Shown: positions 7,558-15,188, numbered from the stretch's first letter. The stretch: 16,364 nt of DNA from an uncultured Oceanospirillales bacterium (GCA_913061245.1 CAJXTO010000019.1:1-16364); one strand, 5' to 3'. A program made the numbers and translations. The notes: generated by a model from the sequence alone, not told the origin.

Positions 7558-8324
7558 GCACGGTTTAACTGCGCTGCGATACATGTCTTAGTCTGACCAA
7601 TAGAGACGACCTCAACGTTCGCTTGATAGAGGTCACTCAAGTGGGCCGAGGTTAAAATCTGGTGAGGAACACCGTGATCTTTGACTGTCCCATGACTGAC
7701 GGTGGTGACTGTATCTGCCAATTGAAGGGCATGGTCTGGGTTGTGAGTTGATAAAATGATCGTCCAGCCTTGGTCTGCTAGGTGTCGAATGCGCTCCAAT
7801 ACCCGAATTTCATTTCCAAAGTCTAGGCTTGCTGTTGGCTCATCTAACACGAGAATCTGTGCATCTTGTGCTAGCGCACGCGCTAAGATTGTCAGCTGTC
7901 GTTGTCCCCCTGATAGCTTTGTAAACTCCTGATCTTTAAGTCCCAAAATATCTAGCGAAGCCATTGCTTCATCACTGCGTTCAATATCGCTATGGCTAGG
8001 AACTGAAAATGGTTTGATATGGCTCGTCCGTCCCATTAACACCATTTCTCCAACAGTATATGGAAACACTTGTTGCTGTGATTGAGGCACGTAGGCAAAA
8101 GTCTTGGCTCTCGCTATTGCTGTTAATCGATGAACGTCAAGTTGATTCACGAGAACCTGGCCGCTCATCGGACGAATTAAACCAATCAGTGTCTTAAATA
8201 AGGTCGATTTACCTGACCCATTTGGACCTAAAATCATGTGAAACTGTCCCGCATTCAATTCGAGGTGCAGGTGGTCACCCAGCGGCTTTTGATACCCGAT
8301 TTGAAGATTCCGGGCTGAGATCAC
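7554..8324 (-). CDS. ABC importer ATPase, FecE/BtuD/MolC class
   Basis: A 256-residue nucleotide-binding subunit powering import by the neighbouring FecCD-type permease. Seen: Walker A GPNGSGKST at 33-41, Q-loop Gln 81, signature LSGGQ at 137-141, Walker B ILVLDE at 157-162, D-loop SLD, and switch His 194. The Q-loop neighbourhood (YVPQSQ) and the LMGR segment match metal-chelate/B12 importers and the Mol system of Haemophilus rather than TupC/ModC. There is no C-terminal TOBE/Mop domain. The start is GTG (8324-8322), overlapping the permease TGA as GTGA, with AAGGAG six bases upstream inside the permease end. Its TAG stop overlaps the TAG of the oppositely directed regulator gene within CTAG. 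Fe-chelate or cobalamin is possible as substrate; operon context favours molybdate or tungstate. Confidence 0.9.
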   Translation of the reverse strand: MISARNLQIGYQKPLGDHLHLELNAGQFHMILGPNGSGKSTLFKTLIGLIRPMSGQVLVNQLDVHRLTAIARAKTFAYVPQSQQQVFPYTVGEMVLMGRTSHIKPFSVPSHSDIERSDEAMASLDILGLKDQEFTKLSGGQRQLTILARALAQDAQILVLDEPTASLDFGNEIRVLERIRHLADQGWTIILSTHNPDHALQLADTVTTVSHGTVKDHGVPHQILTSAHLSDLYQANVEVVSIGQTKTCIAAQLNRA

Positions 8325-9358
8325 ATCCAGCTCCTTCGTGCGTGGAACAACAGCCAGACAAACACAGGTGCTCCAACGAAAGCAGTTAAGATACCAATTG
8401 GTGTTTCCGTTTGCGTAAGAGTTCGAGCAATGGTGTCTACCAGCAGTAGAAAATTAGCGCCGATGAGCATTGCAATTGGAAGCAGCCTATTGAAGTTGGG
8501 TCCAACCAGTAATCGGGCGATGTGTGGAACCACTAATCCAACCCATCCAATGACACCTGCGATGGCAACTCCTGCCGCGGTCATGAGTGTCGCGGCGAAA
8601 ATCAAAAATAGTCTTATTTTGTCTGGGTTAACGCCAAGCGCTCGTGCTTCTTCATCGCCAAGACTTAATACATTAATGCGCCAGCGCAGGAGTACCATCG
8701 GAATCAGGGCAAGAATACACAGTGGAAGAGCACCTAAAAGATCGATTTTATCGACAGCAGCAAACGAACCGAGTAGCCAAAATGTAATTGCTGGCAGTTG
8801 GTCGTAGGGATCTGCCAAAATTTTCACTAAGGAAAGACAGGCGCCTGCAAGGGATCCGATCACAATTCCTGCTAACACCAGTATCAGAGTGGGCTCATGT
8901 TGCCGGATGGATGAGGCCACCAAATAGACAGCGCCTACTGTAATTAACCCACCCAAAAACGCCATCAGTTGGATACTGATAATCGACAACGAAAGGAGAA
9001 TGCCAGCGGCGGCTCCAAGCCCTGCTCCGGTTGAAACCCCAAGAATATCAGGGGATACCAATGGATTTCTAAACATACCTTGGAATACGCAGCCAGCCGC
9101 CGCCAAGACCGCTCCGACTAGTACAGATGCAAGTACTCGCGGTAAACGAACTTCGGACAGGACGAGACGGATTGTTTGATCGGGGGGCTCTTGTTCGATT
9201 CCGAAATAATGAAGTAGTGCATGAATGATGTCAGCGTAATCGATAGGGTACTGTCCGATACCTGACGCAATAACGGACAGAAGTATGAGGCAGATCGCAA
9301 GTAATCCGCCCGATAGCGCTGTTTGAGATTGGCTGGTTTTACCTAGTATCTCGACCAT
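8321..9358 (-). CDS. ABC importer permease, FecCD/BtuC/MolB class
   Basis: A 345-residue integral membrane permease of the FecCD family, consistent in length with the usual ten-helix subunits. Diagnostic segments are EVRLPRVLASVLVGAVLAAAGCVFQGMFRNPLVSPDILG near the first third, the helix-rich middle with FWLLGSFAA, and the ATPase-coupling LGVNPDKIR followed by GWVGLVVPHIARLLVG. It should form a homodimer with two copies of the ATPase downstream. The ATG at 9358 overlaps the end of the binding-protein gene by 16 bases, and its TGA overlaps the ATPase GTG. This family imports iron-siderophores, haem, B12 and, in MolBC, molybdate/tungstate. The substrate cannot be decided from the permease itself. 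Confidence 0.92.
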   Translation of the reverse strand: MVEILGKTSQSQTALSGGLLAICLILLSVIASGIGQYPIDYADIIHALLHYFGIEQEPPDQTIRLVLSEVRLPRVLASVLVGAVLAAAGCVFQGMFRNPLVSPDILGVSTGAGLGAAAGILLSLSIISIQLMAFLGGLITVGAVYLVASSIRQHEPTLILVLAGIVIGSLAGACLSLVKILADPYDQLPAITFWLLGSFAAVDKIDLLGALPLCILALIPMVLLRWRINVLSLGDEEARALGVNPDKIRLFLIFAATLMTAAGVAIAGVIGWVGLVVPHIARLLVGPNFNRLLPIAMLIGANFLLLVDTIARTLTQTETPIGILTAFVGAPVFVWLLFHARRSWM

Positions 9359-10377
9359 GCAATCAACTGCTGAAGGTCTGCTTCGGAGATTTCAACTTGA
9401 TAAAACAACCGGTAAAAACGTCTTACCTCTTCTTCGAGGTCAAAGCTGAAATGATCCGGATAGAGTAGGCCAGTCATCCATTTGAGGCCAATGAGCCGGT
9501 TAATCGAAGGTGGTTTATCAATCCATCCGAAAGGGGCTGCTGGAGCAAAATACACCGCGCGATTTTTGACCGCGCGAACAGGTTGCCACAGTGGATTTTG
9601 GTACACCTGATCATAAAATTGGCGATCCCAGGTTACGATGATATCTGGGTCGAGATCTAAGACCTCCTCAATTGACATACTCACAAGATTTCGTTGACGG
9701 GCGATTTCGGGTCCGTAATCAGCGACATTTCGTCCGCCTGCTCTCTCGATAATTTCAGTGTTGATAGATCCTGCGACACCGGTCTCCAGACCTTCTGGGC
9801 CTCGAGCTAAATAAACACGCGGCTTATCGTCTTCTTTTACCGTCGCGATATGTTGATCGATTTCTGAAAATAAATTTTCGGCATACTCAGCAAGCTCTTC
9901 ACCCCTTGTTTCAACCCCTAAAATTTTGCCGAGTTGACGCAATGCTGTTGGGGTGTTTTCAAACCGTCCATCAATCAAAAGATACGGAATACCTGTTTGT
10001 TCCTGGGTCTTTTCCGCTAAGGACACGTAGGTTTGTCTAATCGATCCAAAATCGAGAATAAGATCGGGGTTCAAACCAATGACAACCTCTAGATTAGCTG
10101 TACTTCCCCTGCCTGTGAGACGACCAGTGACGGGCAGATCACGATACGCTTCATTAATAAAAGGCCGCTCATACGCGTGGTGGGCACGTGGCCATCCTGT
10201 CAATTTTTCCGGTGCAAGCATGTATGTGATGATCGATGCCGGTGGGCCTGCTGCATAGATACGTGTAATTGTGTCGGGAACAGTAACTGTTCTTCCAGCA
10301 GAGTCTGTGACTTCAACTGCATAAGCGGTTGCTGTGGCTGCCATCATTAAGAAGGCACATTGAATAAATCGCCGCAT
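9343..10377 (-). CDS. Periplasmic binding protein of the FecB/BtuF/MolA class
   Basis: A 344-residue exported solute-binding protein. The signal peptide spans residues 1-20 (MRRFIQCAF...AYA before VEVTD); no lipobox is seen, so it should be soluble periplasmic. The mature start DSAGRTVTVPDTITRIYA and the later LNPDLILDFG and LDPDIIVTW are typical of class III (long-helix hinge) binding proteins for Fe-siderophore, B12 and MolA molybdate. The C-terminal part is longer than in minimal BtuF. The ATG shares one base with the upstream gene's TAA (TAATG), and the 3' end overlaps the permease start by 16 bases, so the three-gene importer is translationally linked to the ModA-like gene. Residues that would decide oxyanion against chelate binding cannot be judged by eye. 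Confidence 0.9.
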   Translation of the reverse strand: MRRFIQCAFLMMAATATAYAVEVTDSAGRTVTVPDTITRIYAAGPPASIITYMLAPEKLTGWPRAHHAYERPFINEAYRDLPVTGRLTGRGSTANLEVVIGLNPDLILDFGSIRQTYVSLAEKTQEQTGIPYLLIDGRFENTPTALRQLGKILGVETRGEELAEYAENLFSEIDQHIATVKEDDKPRVYLARGPEGLETGVAGSINTEIIERAGGRNVADYGPEIARQRNLVSMSIEEVLDLDPDIIVTWDRQFYDQVYQNPLWQPVRAVKNRAVYFAPAAPFGWIDKPPSINRLIGLKWMTGLLYPDHFSFDLEEEVRRFYRLFYQVEISEADLQQLIAWSRY

Positions 10378-11126
10378 TATTTCTCTCCAGCTGATTTGGG
10401 AATAAAACCGCCATCCTTGAGAATAATTTGCGCATCCGTGCTGAAAAACCAGTGATACAGAGCAGATGCTTCAGGGGAAGAAACGTTAGCTCGTCCAATT
10501 CCATAGGTGCCGATCACAGCAATCTGTTCTGGTAATTCACAGTAACTGATGTGAGGGTTGTCTTCCATTGCTGCAAGCGCGTTGGAGTAATAGGTCAGCA
10601 GAAGATCGACATCTTGAGTCTCCATGATCCACCCGTACTGATTTCGACCCGGGGGGGCATTAGGTGTTTCGCGTCCACCGGTAATCACGCGGGTTCTTCG
10701 TTCCAATGTTTCGAGAGAAATCGTCGTTGCATCACTTACTTTTTTTAAGATTTCAAAAGCATAATCACCTGCAGGATCAAGTCCTGTTGTCGACATTCCA
10801 AGGGTTAGTGATTTTTGCGTTAAAGCCTGTAGTGCATTGCTCTGGTTGAGCTGGTGTTTCCGTTGGTGAACCAAAACCATTCGGTTATAGCCGAGGATAT
10901 CTTCTTCAGCGAGATGACTGCTCGCGCTGAGCGCTTGAGTATGTGTTGATGATGCGCTTAGAAATAAGTGGAATAGCTGTCCACCCTCGATTTTTGCTCG
11001 CAGTGATCCTGAGGGGCCAAAAACACACTGTATTTTGAGTGTTTGCTGTGGATCGTATGCCTTTAATAAGCGAGGTAGGAGGTGGGTCATGCTCCCCGGT
11101 GCAAAGATCACCAGATCCTGAGTCAT
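10377..11126 (-). CDS. ModA-like oxyanion-binding protein lacking a signal peptide
   Basis: A 249-residue type II binding-protein fold related to ModA. Ligand-loop motifs are in the expected order: APGSM at about residues 9-13, GPSGSLRAKIEGG, LFLSAS, PAGDYAFEILKK, and a C-terminal FFSTDAQIILKDGGF. The chain starts MTQDLVIFAPGSM, i.e. at the first beta strand of a mature ModA, with no signal sequence. The start is secure: AAGGAGGGG lies directly upstream of the ATG and an in-frame TAA immediately precedes that Shine-Dalgarno, so no longer N terminus is possible. It sits 16 bases after tupA and one base overlaps the next binding-protein gene. It has no dedicated ModB/ModC partner here. It may buffer, deliver or sense molybdate/tungstate in the cytoplasm; export by another route is a weaker option. 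Confidence 0.85.
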   Translation of the reverse strand: MTQDLVIFAPGSMTHLLPRLLKAYDPQQTLKIQCVFGPSGSLRAKIEGGQLFHLFLSASSTHTQALSASSHLAEEDILGYNRMVLVHQRKHQLNQSNALQALTQKSLTLGMSTTGLDPAGDYAFEILKKVSDATTISLETLERRTRVITGGRETPNAPPGRNQYGWIMETQDVDLLLTYYSNALAAMEDNPHISYCELPEQIAVIGTYGIGRANVSSPEASALYHWFFSTDAQIILKDGGFIPKSAGEK

Positions 11127-11142
11127 GACCCCTCCTTATTGA

Positions 11143-11964
11143 TTAGTTAGCGTTCGGGAAGAACAACTGGTTACCGCTTACTTTATAAGAAGCGATCGTG
11201 TTTTGTCCCTTGTTAGATAACAACCAATCGATGAACTTTTGGCCTGCTTCTGATTTTACAGACGGGCATTTGTCTTTGTTTACAAGGATAACGCCATACT
11301 GGTTGAACAGACGCTTGTCTCCTTCAACTTGGATTTTGAAATCGCCTTTGTTGCCAAACTTGGTCCAGGTTGCTCGATCAGTCATTGCGTATGCACCCAT
11401 ACCAACAGCTGCGTTCAATGTCGCACCCATTCCAGATCCTGTCTCGCGGTACCATGCACCTGAAGCTGCCTTAGGATCAGTTCCTGCAGCTTTCCAAAGG
11501 CGAAGTTCAGCTTTGTGTGTGCCTGAGTCATCACCTCGTGATGCGAATAACGCCTGCTTTGATGCAATCGTAGTCAGCGACTTTGAAACATCCTTAGAGC
11601 CACCTACGCCTGCTGGATCAGCAGCAGGACCAACGATCACAAAGTCGTTGTACATGAGATCACTGCGCTTGACGCCATAACCTTCATTCACGAACTTTTC
11701 CTCAGATGCTTTCGCGTGGACGAGCAAGACATCACCATCGCAACGTTGCGCATTTTTGATGGCCTGGCCTGTGCCGACTGCAACCACGTTTACTGTCAGA
11801 CCAGTATCTGCCTTAACTTTTGGCAAAATATAGTCATAAAGACCTGAGTTTTTAGTGGATGTCGTGGATTGGACCACGATTGATTCAGCGATGGCTAGGC
11901 TGGAAGCTAGTGGTAGTACCATAGCTAGACCGATTGATTTCATGGTTTTTGTTAGTTTCATCAT
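11143..11964 (-). CDS. tupA: Tungstate ABC importer, periplasmic binding protein
   Basis: A 273-residue binding protein that captures tungstate with very high affinity in characterised TupA proteins. The signal peptide is residues 1-26 (ending LAIA before ESIVVQ). TupA hallmarks are all present: STTSTKNSGLYDYILP at 33-48, VGTGQAIKNA at 63-72, DVLLVHAKASEEKFVNEGYG at 78-97, MYNDFVIVGP, and SRGDDSGTH at 142-150 with the oxyanion-binding Arg 143. TupA is distinct in sequence from ModA and WtpA, which supports tungstate as substrate. Two adjacent ATGs (11964 and 11961) follow AAGGAAG; the second gives the better spacing. It lies 23 bases after the ATPase gene and 16 before the ModA-like gene. Confidence 0.94.
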   Translation of the reverse strand: MMKLTKTMKSIGLAMVLPLASSLAIAESIVVQSTTSTKNSGLYDYILPKVKADTGLTVNVVAVGTGQAIKNAQRCDGDVLLVHAKASEEKFVNEGYGVKRSDLMYNDFVIVGPAADPAGVGGSKDVSKSLTTIASKQALFASRGDDSGTHKAELRLWKAAGTDPKAASGAWYRETGSGMGATLNAAVGMGAYAMTDRATWTKFGNKGDFKIQVEGDKRLFNQYGVILVNKDKCPSVKSEAGQKFIDWLLSNKGQNTIASYKVSGNQLFFPNAN

Positions 11965-11987
11965 GACTTCCTTTCGTCAGTTGGGGG

Positions 11988-12731
11988 TTACAGCACAATT
12001 TCCCCATCGAGATAAGCTTTAGCTTCTCTCGACTGGGGCGATGTGAAGAAGGTTTCAGCGTCGGTATGTTCAGCGAGTCGACCCTGATGTAAAAAAATGA
12101 TGTCCGCTCCGAGGCGCTTTGCTTGGCCGAGATCGTGAGAAATAAAAATACATTTCACACCCTGTTCGGTTGCCTCTGAAATCAAACGCTCAATAATTAG
12201 GACGGAAGCGGGATCAAGGCTTGCGGTTGGTTCATCTAAAAGTAGAAATCGTGGTTTTGTCAGAAGCGATCTCGCAAGAGCAAGTCTTTGCTGCTCTCCG
12301 CCAGAGAGCAGTCGTGCGGGCTGCAACTCTTTGCCATTGAGATGGACTTTTGCGAGTAGCTCTGTGATTTCTGTTGGTGGGGTTCCGTTCGGTGCCGCGA
12401 ACTCGAGATTTTTAATCACATTGCGTCTCAGCAGCACAGCTTTTTGAAATACCATGGATTGGGATGCTGTTGTTGATTCGTGAGGTTTGTTGAGCAGTCG
12501 GATTGATCCGCTGGTTGGTATAAGCAGTCCATGGAGGCAACGGAGAAACAAACTCTTACCAGCGCCGTTTGGTCCCATGACCATTGTTACGCCAGGAGTA
12601 AAGGACGTAACAGAAATATCATGTAAGAGTTGGTTGCCACCGATAGTCAAATTTAAATTATTCACTTCGATGTAGGGTGCGTTTGTCGCGCTCAGTGCAC
12701 TGGTGTTGCTCATGGGTTCAGACTTAAACAT
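11988..12731 (-). CDS. tupC: Tungstate ABC importer, ATPase
   Basis: A 247-residue nucleotide-binding subunit. Seen: Walker A GPNGAGKS at 53-60 (followed by Leu), Q-loop Gln 96 in VFQKAVLLRRNV, signature LSGGEQQR at 142-149, Walker B FLLLDE at 162-167 and switch His 199 (FISHD). FQKAVLLRR and the short length without a C-terminal TOBE domain are characteristic of TupC rather than ModC. Without a regulatory TOBE domain it is not expected to be trans-inhibited by its substrate in the way some ModC proteins are. The start is ATG 12731, overlapping the tupB 3' end by eight bases; ATG 12713 (MSNTS) is also possible, and neither has a strong Shine-Dalgarno. Confidence 0.93.
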   Translation of the reverse strand: MFKSEPMSNTSALSATNAPYIEVNNLNLTIGGNQLLHDISVTSFTPGVTMVMGPNGAGKSLFLRCLHGLLIPTSGSIRLLNKPHESTTASQSMVFQKAVLLRRNVIKNLEFAAPNGTPPTEITELLAKVHLNGKELQPARLLSGGEQQRLALARSLLTKPRFLLLDEPTASLDPASVLIIERLISEATEQGVKCIFISHDLGQAKRLGADIIFLHQGRLAEHTDAETFFTSPQSREAKAYLDGEIVL

Positions 12732-13425
12732 AGGCGTTTCTGAGCCCGAAGGTACGAACAGTGGTAACTGCGGCGTTTACGATTAATGCAAGCGTCAGAA
12801 GAATGATACCGAGCGCTAAAGCGATCGCGAGTTCGCCCTTGGATGTTTCAAGTGCGATAGCTGTCGTCATGACACGTGTTAAATGGTCAATATTGCCACC
12901 GACGATGATTACAGCGCCGACTTCTGAAATCGCGCGCCCAAAGCCAGCGAGAACAGATGTGACGAGCGAATATCGCGCATCCCAGAGATAGGTGGGAACC
13001 GCTTTGGTTAAAGGAATCCCGAGGCTTTGAAACAGATCACGGTATTCACGATGCAGGTCATCCATTACTTGATACGCGAGCGCAGCAATAATTGGCGTAA
13101 TCAGTACGACCTGCGCGATGACCATTGCGGTTGGTGTGTACAGTAGGCCGAGAACGCCGAGCGGACCGGATCTGGAGAGCAAAAGGTACACGAGCAACCC
13201 CACGACGACCGGTGGGAGGCCCATTAATGAGTTCAAAATCGTGACACATGCTTTCTTGCCGGGAAATTCTGTGATTGCGAGGCTGGTGCCAATTGGAAGT
13301 CCGAGTGCAATCGAGAAAAACAACGCGGTCAGGCTGACTTGAATTGAAAGCCATAGAATTTCAAGCAACTCAGGATTGACCGAAACGATCAGTGTGAATG
13401 CTTCTGTAAATGCATCGCCAAGCAT
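12724..13425 (-). CDS. tupB: Tungstate ABC importer, permease
   Basis: A 233-residue inner-membrane permease. The ATG at 13425 is chosen because LGDAFTEAFTLIVSVNPELLEILWLSIQVSL matches the usual TupB N terminus; an open frame back to 13494 adds 23 basic and aromatic residues unlike the family. Segments seen include ALGLPIGTSLAI, LMGLPPVVVGLLVYLLLSRSGPLG and the ATPase-coupling region FQSLGIPLTKAVP... to GFGRAISEVGAVIIVGGNI, typical of TupB/WtpB. Five or six hydrophobic helices are evident. It is the first gene of the leftward seven-gene operon and diverges from the MOT1-family gene. A CATATATATG palindrome overlaps its start codon. Confidence 0.92.
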   Translation of the reverse strand: MLGDAFTEAFTLIVSVNPELLEILWLSIQVSLTALFFSIALGLPIGTSLAITEFPGKKACVTILNSLMGLPPVVVGLLVYLLLSRSGPLGVLGLLYTPTAMVIAQVVLITPIIAALAYQVMDDLHREYRDLFQSLGIPLTKAVPTYLWDARYSLVTSVLAGFGRAISEVGAVIIVGGNIDHLTRVMTTAIALETSKGELAIALALGIILLTLALIVNAAVTTVRTFGLRNAYV

Positions 13426-13542
13426 ATATATGTATTTTTTTCTTCGTTGGTAAATTAAACATAATTGTGAGGGTTGTAAGGAGAATTGCAACATCCATGA
13501 AAAGGAATACCATTGCAGGTAATAAAATAACGTAGGGCAATC
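13426..13542. promoter_or_regulatory. Divergent intergenic region with candidate operators
   Basis: 117 bases separate tupB from the MOT1-family gene, so promoters for both directions should lie here. Visible elements are a perfect ten-base palindrome CATATATATG at 13423-13432 touching the tupB start, and an imperfect palindrome at 13473-13492 with arms GTTGTAA and TTGCAAC (one mismatch, six-base spacer). The segment is AT-rich, with ATAATT near 13461. No convincing -35/-10 pair at standard spacing can be fixed by eye. The TATATA core recalls ModE operators, but full ModE half-sites are not present. Regulation by the HTH-PBP protein or by a ModE-type protein is inference. Confidence 0.45.
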
Positions 13543-14661
13543 ATGCGAAATTTGCAGTTTATTCGTGAGTTTTCATCAGCATATGCTGACCTTGGAACTT
13601 TCTTGCCATTGGTTCTGGGACTCATTGTTGTGGCAGGAATGGATCCTGTCGGACTGCTTTTAGGATTTGGTCTTTTTGCGATTGGGACTGGGCTCTACTA
13701 TAAGCGACCGATTCCAGTACAGCCGATGAAGGCAGTTGCCGCGATGGGGATTGCCGGTATTGCAGGGCCTGATGTGTTAATTGCAACCGGGCTACTACTC
13801 GGAATCACGCTACTCATTCTGAGCCAAACTCGGGCGATCGGATGGTTGAAGGGTTTTATTCCTAAAACGGTCTTGTTTGGGATGCGAGTCGCTCTGGCTG
13901 TTAGCCTAGTGGCGAGTACATTTCAGTTTGCGGAGGTTTCATTGTGGCCCGTGGCGATTTTGGTCGTCTTGCTTGTGGCGCTTCAATTCAGTCCAGTCCG
14001 TGCGATCAGTTGTGTGATTATTCTCGCCGTTGGTTGGATTTGGCTAGGTAGCAGTCCAACTGCTATTGAGTTCGATGTGCAGTTAGGGCTCCCGGCTGTT
14101 TTGGTTCCGTCGATTGATGCACTAGTTGATTCGCTGAAGACCGCATTTTTCCCTCAGCTTGCTTTAACGCTGACTAATGCCTTGATCCTGACGTCAGTCA
14201 TTGCACAGGAGTATTTCCCAGAACGATCGAGCGAGCTTACCGAGCAGCGTTTTGCCCTAACATCGGGCCTGGCTAACATTATACTGGCGCCTTTGGGGGC
14301 AATGCCCATGTGTCATGGTGCGGGTGGTCTTGCTGCCCATTATGGTCTTGGTTCGCGCAGCGGATTGTCGATTGTCGTTTTCGGAGCAACTTGCTTGGTG
14401 ATCGCGTTTATATTTGGATCACAGGCAAGCGAACTGCTTGGATTAATCCCTTACGAAGTGGTCACAACCTTGATGCTCTACGCTGCCTGGGTACTCGCCG
14501 ATCCGATGAGGCTTCTCAAGGTAAAGCCATCGTGCCAGTTCATTATCCTGCTAATGGTTCCGCTGACATTGTCGGTGGGACTCGTTGCCGCCCTTGTGGT
14601 CGGCATCACACTAGAGTGGGGTCGTTCCAAGTGGCTTGAGCCTCAGGGGGCTTCCCTTTAA
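13543..14661 (+). CDS. MOT1-family molybdate/sulfate permease
   Basis: A 372-residue polytopic membrane protein, almost entirely hydrophobic, with around ten or more helices. It carries the two internal-repeat signatures of the MOT1 (MFS_MOT1) family: an N-terminal YADLGTFLPLVLGL with RPIPVQPMKAVAA at about 55-67, and a later LALTLTNALILTSV ... APLGAMPMCHGAGGLAAHYG. These are the motifs that define high-affinity molybdate transporters in algae and plants and their bacterial relatives. It should be a secondary transporter independent of ATP hydrolysis. It lacks the STAS domain of true SulP sulfate permeases. The ATG has AGGG six bases upstream. Linkage to tup and mop genes supports molybdate or tungstate as substrate rather than sulfate. 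Confidence 0.87.
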   Translation: MRNLQFIREFSSAYADLGTFLPLVLGLIVVAGMDPVGLLLGFGLFAIGTGLYYKRPIPVQPMKAVAAMGIAGIAGPDVLIATGLLLGITLLILSQTRAIGWLKGFIPKTVLFGMRVALAVSLVASTFQFAEVSLWPVAILVVLLVALQFSPVRAISCVIILAVGWIWLGSSPTAIEFDVQLGLPAVLVPSIDALVDSLKTAFFPQLALTLTNALILTSVIAQEYFPERSSELTEQRFALTSGLANIILAPLGAMPMCHGAGGLAAHYGLGSRSGLSIVVFGATCLVIAFIFGSQASELLGLIPYEVVTTLMLYAAWVLADPMRLLKVKPSCQFIILLMVPLTLSVGLVAALVVGITLEWGRSKWLEPQGASL

Positions 14662-14691
14662 TTTCAATGACAATCAAGGGAGTGAAGGCGT

Positions 14692-14901
14692 ATGAAACTC
14701 AGTGCGCGGAATATTCTTAAAGGAACTGTGACTTCAATTGACAAAGGGGCGGTAGCCGCCGAAATCCAAATTGACTTGGGAAGTGGTAATCAAATTACTT
14801 CTACGATTACGGTTGGGTCGGTTGATCGTCTTGCTTTGGCAGTCGGTCAAGAAGTTTCCGTAATCATCAAAGCCTCGGATGTGATTCTCGGTATCGAGTA
14901 A
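14692..14901 (+). CDS. mop: Molbindin (single Mop domain)
   Basis: A 69-residue cytoplasmic molybdate/tungstate-binding protein. It is one complete Mop/TOBE unit: SARNILKGTVTSIDKGAVAAEI at the N terminus, IT-TITVGSV in the middle and GQEVSVIIKASDVILGIE at the C terminus, all diagnostic. Single-Mop molbindins assemble as hexamers that hold several oxyanions between subunits and buffer the intracellular pool. The gene follows the MOT1-family permease by 30 bases with AAGG just upstream of the ATG, suggesting co-transcription so that imported oxyanion is immediately bound. Size is normal for the family and nothing is truncated. Confidence 0.93.
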   Translation: MKLSARNILKGTVTSIDKGAVAAEIQIDLGSGNQITSTITVGSVDRLALAVGQEVSVIIKASDVILGIE

Positions 14902-14909
14902 AGAAATCA

Positions 14910-15015
14910 CTCGCGTATGGGCAAGTTGGATGACGAGCTTTGCATCTGACTTGTCCAGTCGCGAGCCTAAAAATCGACTTTTAAACGTTGCTGGACAGTT
15001 GTTTTGTCTTTTTTT
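14910..15015 (+). promoter_or_regulatory. Structured RNA candidate with mutually exclusive stems and T tract
   Basis: A nested hairpin can form from CTCGCG (14910-14915) with CGCGAG (14960-14965) enclosing GGGCAAG (14919-14925) with CTTGTCC (14950-14956, one G-U pair). The 3' arm of the inner stem can instead pair downstream: TGTCCAG (14952-14958) with CTGGACA (14991-14997). The second pairing is followed by T-rich sequence ending in seven Ts (15009-15015). It may be the terminator of the mop transcript or a switch-type leader for aor genes. The 32-base loop of the second stem weakens a simple terminator reading. Confidence 0.4.
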
Positions 15016-15188
15016 CATTTCTGGAAAAAAAACAACAGACCAATGTCCTAAGCGCTATTCATAGACACCCCCCACGCCCAAGAGTAGTTTCCTAAAGCTA
15101 TATTTTCTCTCGCTCGTTTTCGGAACTAGTGCGAGGACTGCCGCCGTCCGTGACGTGTGGCAAATGGGAATACAACACAATAAAAAGG

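Noticed and set aside
8430..8807. 125-residue plus-strand open frame opposite the FecCD permease
   Set aside because: A shadow of the strongly conserved minus-strand permease, low-complexity Ser/Ala/Arg composition, no recognisable domain.
13426..13494. Longer tupB start at 13494
   Set aside because: The added 23 residues are basic and aromatic, unlike TupB N termini, lack a Shine-Dalgarno and would consume most of the divergent promoter region.
14734..15018. 94-residue minus-strand open frame across mop and the following gap
   Set aside because: It is antisense to a clear molbindin gene, matches no family I recognise, and the part outside mop has inverted repeats and homopolymer runs unlike coding sequence.
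14998..15036. GTTGTTTT/AAAACAAC inverted repeat as a stand-alone terminator
   Set aside because: The stem is only eight pairs, almost all A-T, with a long loop; the T tract lies inside it instead of after it. It could contribute to local structure but is weak alone.
15139..15175. Sigma-54 promoter upstream of aorA
   Set aside because: A TGGCA-like piece occurs (about 15158-15162) but the second TTGC element at the required spacing is missing.
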